Shown piece by piece: positions 1 to 6,594 of a stretch of 53,309 bases of DNA. The DNA comes from Methanomicrobia archaeon DTU008 (GTDB lineage Archaea; Thermoplasmatota; Thermoplasmata; Methanomassiliicoccales; Methanomassiliicoccaceae). Every line of letters begins with the position of its first letter. Positions within the stretch are counted from its first letter, which is position 1. The notes below the pieces were generated by a model. That model saw only the letters and a list, made by a program, of their open reading frames with translations. It had not been told where the DNA came from and did no database searches. The DNA is taken from NCBI GenBank assembly GCA_001512965.1, contig LFRW01000041.1:1-53309 (forward strand), given 5' to 3'. A program made the translations under genes and the position numbers.

Positions 1-19
1 AGATGTGTATAAGAGACAG
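1..19 (+). other. Tn5/Nextera mosaic-end adapter remnant
   Basis: The first 19 bases read AGATGTGTATAAGAGACAG, identical to the Tn5 mosaic end used in tagmentation libraries. It sits exactly at the window edge, which is where an untrimmed adapter would be found. It is sequencing-library DNA, not part of the genome, and it cuts off the end of the gene that follows. Confidence 0.95.
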
Positions 20-1553
20 GTGTAGATGCGTCTCCCCCATCATCTACATCTGGTGGCGGGGGCGACTCGTCGCCGGAGTCATCCTCCGGAGCGGGCGTCT
101 CTGGCGATCCTGGCGGCTGCTCCGGGATCTCGGGCGATGAAGGCGTCTCGTTCGGCGCCATCGGTACTGTCGGACCAGGGGGCGTCTCATTTGGCACCCT
201 GTCCGGGGTCTCGTTCCGATCCGTGGCGTCGTCCTGCTCGGTCGTTCCGGCCGTCACCGTGATCCTCACCGGCAGCCGCTCGCTGGCATCCTCGCCGTCC
301 GGTCCGACGATGTACAGCTCTCCCTCGTACGTTCCCGGCCTTGTGAAGTATATGGCGGCCTCCATGGTGGCGTTCCATGGCTCGGGGTCGCCGCACGTGG
401 TGTTGCAGTCCCAGTACTGCTGCCCCATGCCATACGCGCTGTAGGCGTGCGCCATGGGCGCCGAGCCGAGCGCCAGCCGCACGCCGCCATCGATCGGTTC
501 GGGCGTCCTGGTTCCCGGGAAGCCCTCATTGGCAGGATCGCCGACGAAGTAGCCGCGCAGGTAGTGCGAGTAGCGAAGGTCGGATGCATCCGTGTCGAAC
601 AGGTCAAGACGCCATGAGAATGCCGCATCGCTCTCGTCGATATGGCATGATGTGCCGCCGGGCTCCTTTCTCAGGCTGTCCTTCAGAAGCTGCAGATATC
701 TCGGGGTGGCATCGGCGGTGATGTCGAAACGATACGTAGTGTTGGTGACCATCCCCATGTCCAGGCCGTTCGTGGAGACGTTCGTGAAGTACCGCTCATT
801 CCCTGCGGAGATGCCATCTGCGACCTCGAGATCGATGCTGATGTCCTCGGCCACCTTCACGCATGTCCTGACATCATATGCCGCCATGCTTATGACGTAC
901 TCCCCTGGCTCCAGGATGCTCATGTCGATGGGCAGCCACCATTCCTCGCTCTGCCTCGGGGTCCACGTGTAGCCTAGAAGGGACTCCCCGTCCCTGCTCA
1001 GGTCGAGTATGGGTCCGAAGACGTATCCGTCGCCGTCGGTCATTTCCACATCAATGTTCCTGAACGGCGGCTGCCCATACTGCAGGGGAACCCGGACGAT
1101 CACGTCCTCGCTGTCGGCAGGGGAGATGAAGATGAAGTTGAGAACATCGCCCTGATAATCCGGTGTGCTCGCCCATTCGTGGAAGACCAGCGTGAACGCC
1201 TCGCCGGCCGTCACGTTGGATGGCGGCGACACGAACTCCATGCCGATGCAGGACTCGGGGTCCACGACCGGCGGTTCAAGGATGTCATCGGCCCCTGGCT
1301 CCGGCGGTTGGAGGACCTCGTTCTCCGGAACGTCCGGACGATCTGGGGCGAGCGCCTCCTCGCTGAAGCGCGGCGACGGCGGATCGTCCCTGATGCTCTC
1401 GATGATGCTTGGAGGGACATCGGTCGGGGGCGGCTCGTTCACGGTGCCGGGGAGCTCTGGCGACGACTGCTGCAGTCCGACTACGTAGATCGCCCCGAAG
1501 AGGGCGCCGACGACGATCGCCACGCCGAAGATGATGGCCGCATCTCGATCCAA
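20..1553 (-). CDS. Membrane-anchored extracellular protein, C-terminus cut by contig edge
   Basis: The frame stays open for about 511 codons, from a TTG at 1553-1551 to the adapter, so the C-terminus is missing. The TTG start is chosen because GGGAGGGGG lies four bases upstream and a TATATAT box (1593-1599) lies about 40 bases upstream. A single hydrophobic segment at residues 5-24 is followed by a proline/acid-rich linker (about 30-90), then a long beta-rich region with many N-x-S/T sequons, and finally a Pro/Thr/Glu-rich tail with repeated NETP motifs. This is the layout of an N-terminally anchored, glycosylated archaeal surface protein. The family is not recognised; Ig-like folds are likely but not shown. 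Its neighbours are also surface proteins. Confidence 0.75.
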
Positions 1554-1592
1554 GCATCCCCCTCCCTATGAATGGGACGTCTGTTCCAGTGG

Positions 1593-1599
1593 TATATAT
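1593..1599 (-). promoter_or_regulatory. TATA box of the truncated surface-protein gene
   Basis: A TATATAT run lies about 40 bases before the TTG start at 1553. That leaves room for a short leader carrying the strong purine-rich ribosome binding site. Confidence 0.5.
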
Positions 1600-1772
1600 C
1601 GATGGCCATTGGGAAGCATCGTAACGAGGTCATGGCCCTTTATCCAGGGTGCAATGTGGCATATTCCCCTTGAGACCGGTCATGAACCCATGCCTTAGGT
1701 GGAGGCCATGCTATCGCCGTTCGCCTCACGCCGTGCTGGATGCTCCCCGCGGGAGAGCTTCGGACCGGCGGC

Positions 1773-2642
1773 CTACATCTTGCTGATCTCTATGCTCCAA
1801 TCGCCATCGGCCTTCACGTCGAGGTAATGGACACCGGGCGTGGTGGCGAAGATGCCTCCTCCCGTGCTGACGGTCGCGCTGCCGCTGTATGACCCTATCT
1901 CGTTGGCAAGCATGTCGATATAGTGACCCTCTGAATCGTAGAGGGACACGATGAAGTTGGACGAGCCCTGATGGCTAATGTCGAACCTGACCGGACCATC
2001 GGATATCTGGAACGGCTCTGGCACGTCATCGCCCCTTCCCGTCAAGGTCAAAGGGACTGGAGTTGCCGAGGACACTATTGGCTGTTCCACCAGGACCTCC
2101 CAGGGGCCGCTGGACTTGATCTCCAGATAGTGTTCTCCTTCAGAGGCGCCGATGACGCTTCCGGACACCCCGATCAGGGTACTGCCGGAGTACGAACCTA
2201 TCTCGTTCGACAGCAGGTCCACGCGCTCGCCGGCGGATGTGAGGAGCCAGACGATGAAGTTGCTATCACCTTCATACGTCATGTGGAAGATCGCCACGCT
2301 GGACTTGAGCTCGAACCGTTCGGTGACGGCATCACCGCTGCCGCTCAGAACGATATCGTCGATCCTGTCGGACGTCGCTCCCTTGGGAACGCCGCTATCG
2401 TCATCTCCGGACGGGGCGTTCGTACCGCTGTCGACGCCATTGTTCTGGAGCACCGACCCGATCGCAGCTACCGCGACGAACGCGACGATGAGCACTGCGA
2501 GCGCGGCCACCAGGACCTTTCCCCCCGATCGCTTCCTTCCAGGCGGGGACGTATGGTCCGGCGGCGGGCCCAGGGACGCGCCGCAGGAAGCGCAGAACGA
2601 GGCGCCTTCCTGTACAGGTGCATTGCATCTTGGACAGTTCAG
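1773..2642 (-). CDS. Zinc-ribbon, single-TM protein with two tandem extracellular repeats
   Basis: This is a 289-residue protein if translation begins at CTG (2642-2640). Residues 3-21 hold two CxxC pairs (CPRC and CASC), a classic N-terminal zinc ribbon. A basic stretch follows, then a hydrophobic segment at about 42-62 and an acidic linker. The rest is two homologous units of about 85 residues, each with G-x-GD, SNFIV, NEIGSYSGS and HYL motifs. No ATG, GTG or TTG lies in frame before the ribbon, but GGAGGG stands six bases before the CTG. The ATG just upstream is in another frame and would destroy the ribbon. Internal ATG starts (such as 2510) would also lose the ribbon. The ribbon probably faces the cytoplasm and the repeats lie outside. 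Function unknown. Confidence 0.75.
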   Translation of the reverse strand: MNCPRCNAPVQEGASFCASCGASLGPPPDHTSPPGRKRSGGKVLVAALAVLIVAFVAVAAIGSVLQNNGVDSGTNAPSGDDDSGVPKGATSDRIDDIVLSGSGDAVTERFELKSSVAIFHMTYEGDSNFIVWLLTSAGERVDLLSNEIGSYSGSTLIGVSGSVIGASEGEHYLEIKSSGPWEVLVEQPIVSSATPVPLTLTGRGDDVPEPFQISDGPVRFDISHQGSSNFIVSLYDSEGHYIDMLANEIGSYSGSATVSTGGGIFATTPGVHYLDVKADGDWSIEISKM

Positions 2643-2688
2643 ACATATCCCTCCGAACCCTATTGTCGGACGATACGTTTGCCTGCTC

Positions 2689-2706
2689 GTTATCCAAATG
2701 GATAAC
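2689..2706. promoter_or_regulatory. Perfect 7-4-7 inverted repeat, possible operator
   Basis: GTTATCC and GGATAAC flank a four-base AAAT spacer. The element lies 47-64 bases before the proposed start of the zinc-ribbon surface gene, in its presumed promoter. A dimeric regulator site is the simplest reading, but no regulator is identified. Confidence 0.45.
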
Positions 2707-2840
2707 TAACATGCCCATGCTCTCACATTGTCCTGCGGCAGGACCGGTCGTACGTCCGCGAACTAGCCTTGTCGCCGCTCATATCGAGCTCCGAGAAGCG
2801 GTGGCTGAAGCATACTGGATTCGCCGAGGTGCGGCACCGA

Positions 2841-3074
2841 TCAAGTATTGGGCTCGTCGGGGTCCGGATCGGGCAGAGGCTCCGGTGGCGGGGGCTCGTC
2901 CGGACCGGGCTCCGGAACAGGGTCCGGCGCGAACGTCGATGGTCGGTCCAGTCCCCTCACCGCATCTCCGCGGGCCATCAGGCACTCGTCCCAGAGCAGC
3001 CTCACGGCCCCCTCGACCCTTGAGAGCGCAATTCCCCGTCGCATCTCCATCGCCATGTCCTCATTCTTCTCCAT
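2841..3074 (-). CDS. Small acidic proline-rich protein
   Basis: A short gene of about 77 residues, assuming the ATG at 3074. The N-terminal half is charged and helical (MEKNED, then MRRG and LLWDECLMARG). The C-terminal half is an Asp/Pro/Glu tail (PEPGPDEPPPPEP). GGGGG touches the ATG and a GATAAATAC box lies about 10 bases further up, so a leaderless start at a nearby downstream ATG is also possible. An upstream ATG at 3164 is in frame but would span that promoter-like sequence. No family is recognised. The tail resembles that of the next gene, which suggests related or co-acting proteins. Confidence 0.4.
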   Translation of the reverse strand: MEKNEDMAMEMRRGIALSRVEGAVRLLWDECLMARGDAVRGLDRPSTFAPDPVPEPGPDEPPPPEPLPDPDPDEPNT

Positions 3075-3182
3075 CCCCCGGTATTTATCTTCTGGAATCT
3101 CAGCCTGCGGAGGGACCGAGGCCTTGGTAATGGCATAGATGCTGCCGAGACTGCCGATCGACACGGGGATCGAACGGCGGCC

Positions 3183-3563
3183 TCACTCCGCCACTTCATC
3201 ATCGCCCACTTCGTCCACTTCCTCCTCCGGGATGCCTCCCTGGGCGGCATCGGTGTCATTTCCGCCAGATCGATCGGGCTCGTCCGGTATTGGAGAAGGC
3301 TCCGGGGACGGCTCCGGCACCGGTTCTGGCATCGGTACAGGCTCCGGTACAGGCTCGGGAGCGGGGGCTACAGGCATGGGCGGCGGTTCAGGCGTCGGTT
3401 CCGGCTCAGGGGGCGGTTCGGCGATCGGTTCAGGCGGAGAGTCGTCTGGCGGGATGGCACCGTCGTCCTCATCTCCAACCTCGAAGCCTACCAGGTCAGC
3501 GATCACGAATCCCAGCACGATGGCGGCCGCTACACCAAGAACTATCCATGACTCCCTGTCCAT
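3183..3563 (-). CDS. Membrane-anchored PEP-repeat protein
   Basis: A 126-residue protein. Residues 6-24 form one hydrophobic helix (WIVLGVAAAIVLGFVIADL). It is followed by an acidic patch and a long proline-rich stretch dominated by PEP and PEPVPE units, ending in an acidic tail. The ATG at 3563 has AGAGGAA upstream and a GATAAATA box about 40 bases away. The open frame continues upstream without a stop, but that part has no protein-like composition. Such rods often span a cell envelope, and a TonB-like spacer role is conceivable but unproven. The family is unknown. Confidence 0.55.
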   Translation of the reverse strand: MDRESWIVLGVAAAIVLGFVIADLVGFEVGDEDDGAIPPDDSPPEPIAEPPPEPEPTPEPPPMPVAPAPEPVPEPVPMPEPVPEPSPEPSPIPDEPDRSGGNDTDAAQGGIPEEEVDEVGDDEVAE

Positions 3564-4003
3564 CCCATTCCTCTGCAATGATAGTCTGGACGCCGACCTA
3601 TTTATCGGATGCGCTGGCCGGGGATGCCAGGCTCGATACTCTAGGGCGATGAGGTATGTCGCGAATTCCGCTCCCAATATAGGCTGTCCACTTGATCCAA
3701 GTGTTTGGAAGTACGGAGCGAGGCGGGCATTTACCCGCCGCCCTGGATCAGCCTTGATGATACTCGTTCCCTTACTTGTACAGGCACAGTTCGAGCCTTT
3801 CCTGTCCGGTCCTGTGTCGAGCATCAACAGATCGGTATGGATATCCTGAGACATCCCTATGGCTCGGTCAATTTCGATCACACGTCCAGGCATATGGCAC
3901 GCCCAGATCCAAGGGGCTGCGACATAGGAATGCAGGATCGGTCCTGCCGAGGGGAACGGTCAAAAGCCTATGTCGTGATGCGATAAGGTAATTATACTAG
4001 ACG
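3564..4003. other. 440-base gene-free stretch with nested inverted repeats
   Basis: I find no convincing gene. The stretch carries the promoter of the PEP-repeat gene (GATAAATA near 3597) and several inverted repeats. CACTTG-ATC-CAAGTG lies at 3689-3703, and GGCGGG-CATTTA-CCCGCC at 3722-3739. The pair TGATCCA/TGGATCA encloses the second hairpin. A structured RNA or terminator is possible. The right end holds the promoter of the regulator gene. Confidence 0.35.
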
Positions 4004-4019
4004 TGTTACATATGTAACA
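3991..4019 (+). promoter_or_regulatory. Promoter and 16-bp palindromic operator of RHH regulator
   Basis: ATTATACT at 3991-3998 is a TATA-like box placed about 25-30 bases before the ATG at 4023, so the transcript is probably leaderless. A perfect palindrome, TGTTACATATGTAACA (4004-4019), lies between box and start, where bound protein would block initiation. Position and symmetry fit autorepression by the dimeric ribbon-helix-helix protein encoded just downstream. Confidence 0.65.
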
Positions 4020-4022
4020 TAT

Positions 4023-4283
4023 ATGAGCCACATGAAAGGGGATAATGAAAACAATCGAGTATCGATCGTTTCAGCATATCATCGGAAGAGAGGTACAAGC
4101 ATCGTAAATGTAAGGGTACCTCAGGCATTGGTGGACAATATCGACCGTTGGGTGGAGGAAAACCATTTCAAGTCCCGCTCTGAATTCATCGTGACCGCAA
4201 TAAGGCGCTACCTGGACGATCTTTCCAAGGAAGAACGAGCAGCCCAGGAGTATGAACTCTTCACAGCCGGTCGACCGAAATGA
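4023..4283 (+). CDS. Ribbon-helix-helix (CopG/Arc-type) transcriptional regulator
   Basis: An 86-residue protein. Residues 23-68 match the ribbon-helix-helix plan: a beta strand with alternating polar residues (TSIVNVRVP), helix A (LVDNIDRWVEE), a turn with SRSEF, and helix B (IVTAIRRYLDDL). Such proteins bind palindromic operators as dimers of dimers. A perfect palindrome overlaps its own promoter. Codon use and base composition are AT-richer than most of the window. The stop codon abuts the stop of the convergent methyltransferase gene with no bases between. An alternative ATG at 4035 would trim four residues. Targets other than itself are unknown, though the neighbouring methyltransferase genes are candidates. 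Confidence 0.8.
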   Translation: MSHMKGDNENNRVSIVSAYHRKRGTSIVNVRVPQALVDNIDRWVEENHFKSRSEFIVTAIRRYLDDLSKEERAAQEYELFTAGRPK

Positions 4284-5315
4284 TCAGCGGCGTATCAGGG
4301 AAAATTGCTCACTGGAGTAACGCATCATCCTGATATATTCTACCTCGCAATCCAGTGTGAGTCCACAACCTGCGGCGAGTATGTATTTTCGGTCGATCAT
4401 CTCGTTCATACACCTGACCGACTGCTTGACCACTTCTATTGGAGGCCCGCCAGTTAACGCTCCTTCAGGGGGCAGATTGCCAATGATTATGGTGTCTGGG
4501 AACAGATCGGACACGGCCGATAGGCTGACCGGAGCATCCACTGATAGCATGTCCGCCTCAACCGAGGACATTTCTCGAAAGATATCGAACGAATCCCCAC
4601 AGATATGCCACATGACATCCCTCCCCCTTGACCCGATCCGATGGGCGAGAGCGACGTTGGAGGACAGCACGAATTTTCGGAACAGATCGGCGCTAAGGAA
4701 TGAGCCTGACGTGGTGGGATCGGCCACCACTATGGCGTCAGGATCCAAGAGGTCGATCTCCTCGTGGTAACTATTCAGCACCTCATTGGCATATCGCATC
4801 ATTTCACGAACGGCCCCTGGCTCGATAATGAGGTCGAAGAAAAATCTCTCCAGACCCCTTAGTTCTCCCAAGAGGGTGAATGGTCCTGACATGGTTGCGT
4901 AGAGATAGTGGGTACGACCGATCCTCTTATCGATCTCCTCGGCCGCGGCAAGTGAGGAGACAAATCGATGGTCCTCTCGTGGATCGGGCACTCCAAGTCT
5001 GTCTATATCACTAAGCTCTTCTATGACCGGTGAGATCGTGGGCATCAAGCCATAGTCTGGAACCTGCGCCTTCGAGCCACATGCCTCGGCAGGGCATAGA
5101 AAGTCCGCGATCATCTCCATACCATCGAAACCACACAGCTGTCCCATTTCTATCTGGGCATGGGCGGCCAAGGCCGGGTTGTCTATGGCTTCTTGATTTG
5201 TAATTCCATGCAATGCGGTTGCTAAAAACCCGGAGAACGGTGGGAAGACCGGTACCCTCTCCACCCCCTCGCCCTCAAAGAGTGCCCTGACAAGCTCTTT
5301 GGAGGAAGAGACCAT
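4284..5315 (-). CDS. Uroporphyrinogen decarboxylase-family (MtaA/MtbA-like) corrinoid:CoM methyltransferase homologue
   Basis: A 343-residue TIM-barrel protein of the family that includes MtaA and MtbA, which move methyl groups from corrinoid proteins to coenzyme M, as well as true uroporphyrinogen decarboxylases. The zinc-binding pattern is visible: WHICGD at about residue 237 (His and Cys) and AAGCG near residue 314 (second Cys). The sequence ADPTTSGSFLS matches the family's ADPTAS region. The usual TPxEN after the last Cys is replaced by an unrelated stretch, so the substrate may be unusual. No corrinoid protein or substrate methyltransferase is adjacent. It diverges from a paralogue at 5453, with about 137 bases of shared promoter region. 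Confidence 0.75.
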   Translation of the reverse strand: MVSSSKELVRALFEGEGVERVPVFPPFSGFLATALHGITNQEAIDNPALAAHAQIEMGQLCGFDGMEMIADFLCPAEACGSKAQVPDYGLMPTISPVIEELSDIDRLGVPDPREDHRFVSSLAAAEEIDKRIGRTHYLYATMSGPFTLLGELRGLERFFFDLIIEPGAVREMMRYANEVLNSYHEEIDLLDPDAIVVADPTTSGSFLSADLFRKFVLSSNVALAHRIGSRGRDVMWHICGDSFDIFREMSSVEADMLSVDAPVSLSAVSDLFPDTIIIGNLPPEGALTGGPPIEVVKQSVRCMNEMIDRKYILAAGCGLTLDCEVEYIRMMRYSSEQFSLIRR

Positions 5316-5452
5316 GAAGAAACGGCAGCCAAATTAACATTATCAATCTTTTTATGTAAATATCTGAAAAATGAGTTGTGTGGTCTATTTGTAATACAAT
5401 AGTAATCATAATATCTTACAAATTCTATCCCGCTTCATCCCTGAGGGATACT

Positions 5453-6496
5453 ATGGTTACTAATCGAGAAAGGATGAGAGCGGCCTTCGCAATGGATGAG
5501 ATAGATCGACCGGCGGTGATCGGCAAGACCGTGCTGACGCCGGATACATTCCAGAGGGCCGGTGCGGACCCGGTTGGTTTGTTCGACCGTCCAAAGGATC
5601 TGGTCGCATTGGCAAAAGCGGCCGTAGAGCTTTACGGTTTCGAGAACTGGGAGATATTCCAGATATGGTCACACACCGAGTTCCTTGGCGTCGAGATCGA
5701 GTACAATGCTCCCAATCCCTATGTCAGATCCTCGCCCTATACGTTGGGTGGGGAGTTCGAAGCGCCCGATATGGATGCGTTCCTGAAGGATCCCAAGATC
5801 CAGAACGTGATCGAAAGGTATCGACTGCTCCGCAAGGCTGCTGGCAAGGACGAGGCCATCAGCGGCATCACCAGCTGGGGCCCGCTGACCATGGCCGGCC
5901 ACCTGGTGGGCACGGAGAATCTAATGTTTGGCATCGCCACCGATCCGGACGAGGTCAAGCGCGTGATCCAGTTTTGCGCCGAGTTCAACGCTGAAGCGTA
6001 CAAGATGCTGCTCAGCCCAGGGAATGTAGACATGCTCGACTACTTGGCCGTGGCCGATCCAACCGCTTCGGGAGATATGCTCTCCACAGAGATGTTCGTC
6101 GAGTATGCCCTGCCGTACAATCAGATCGAGCAAAAGGCCATCCGATCCACCGGCATGCTGACCGAACTCCACATTTGCGGGGATACCACCGATCATCTGC
6201 CGTTCATAGCTCAGACCGGGGCAAACGCCATTAGCATTGAACAGAAGGTCGATCCCTACAAGGCCTACAAGCTCGTGGGAGATAAGGTCGCATTATGCGG
6301 CAACGTCGGACCCATCATGCCCCTGCTGGAGGGCACCGTTGACGACGTAAGGCGTGAGACTCAGAAGTGCATCGATGCTGGGTTCAGAATAATCTCTCCT
6401 GGTTGTTCTATCGCCGCCGCATCGCCAGCAGAGAACCTGAGGGCAATGGCCGAGACGGTAAAGCAGTATGGCAGGCACATCCCTAGAGGTGTCTGA
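5453..6496 (+). CDS. MtaA/MtbA-like methylcobamide:CoM methyltransferase homologue
   Basis: A 347-residue protein, closer to MtbA/MtaA than its divergent neighbour. The start at 5453 is preceded by GAGGG at a spacing of six bases. A frame extending to 5378 exists, but its AT-rich upstream part is not protein-like. Key features are ADPTASGDMLS near residue 206, HICGD near 240 (zinc His and Cys), GNVGP, and SPGCS with AxxENLRAM near 325 (third ligand). The enzymes use methylated corrinoid protein and coenzyme M in methylotrophic methanogenesis. Which corrinoid partner is served cannot be told here. The ribosome binding site can pair within ATCCC-TGA-GGGAT (5437-5449). Confidence 0.8.
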   Translation: MVTNRERMRAAFAMDEIDRPAVIGKTVLTPDTFQRAGADPVGLFDRPKDLVALAKAAVELYGFENWEIFQIWSHTEFLGVEIEYNAPNPYVRSSPYTLGGEFEAPDMDAFLKDPKIQNVIERYRLLRKAAGKDEAISGITSWGPLTMAGHLVGTENLMFGIATDPDEVKRVIQFCAEFNAEAYKMLLSPGNVDMLDYLAVADPTASGDMLSTEMFVEYALPYNQIEQKAIRSTGMLTELHICGDTTDHLPFIAQTGANAISIEQKVDPYKAYKLVGDKVALCGNVGPIMPLLEGTVDDVRRETQKCIDAGFRIISPGCSIAAASPAENLRAMAETVKQYGRHIPRGV

Positions 6497-6504
6497 TCCA
6501 AACC

Positions 6505-6525
6505 CCTTAATCCATTTTATTAAGG
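6505..6525 (+). terminator. Hairpin terminator after methyltransferase gene
   Basis: CCTTAAT and ATTAAGG form a seven-pair stem around a seven-base loop, nine bases past the stop. The loop carries a short T run. Placed between a plus-strand gene and a minus-strand gene, it could serve either. Confidence 0.5.
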
Positions 6526-6594
6526 CGCACTTGATGGCGGAATGACGGGTGGGATGCCCAGGGAGCTCGATGAAGGCTCCACGCGGTAGGGCGA

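Noticed and set aside
21-48. Inverted repeat TGTAGATG/CATCTACA as an attachment or hairpin site
   Set aside because: It lies next to the adapter and is inside the surface-protein coding frame; chimeric read end or codon bias explains it.
3155-3180. tRNA T-loop-like GTTCGATCC on the minus strand
   Set aside because: No five-pair T stem around it and no acceptor or anticodon arm at the right distance; lies upstream of small genes.
2848-3440. Periodic GGCTCCGG-type DNA that resembles short repeats or a CRISPR array
   Set aside because: The period follows codons for PEP and DP units in the minus-strand proteins, with no constant repeat and spacer lengths.
3780-3815. T-loop-like GTTCGAGCC in the gene-free stretch
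   Set aside because: Flanking bases do not pair as a T stem, and no cloverleaf can be drawn.
3564-3893. Upstream extension of the PEP-repeat protein
   Set aside because: Frame is open but lacks protein-like composition, and the hydrophobic anchor would be internal.
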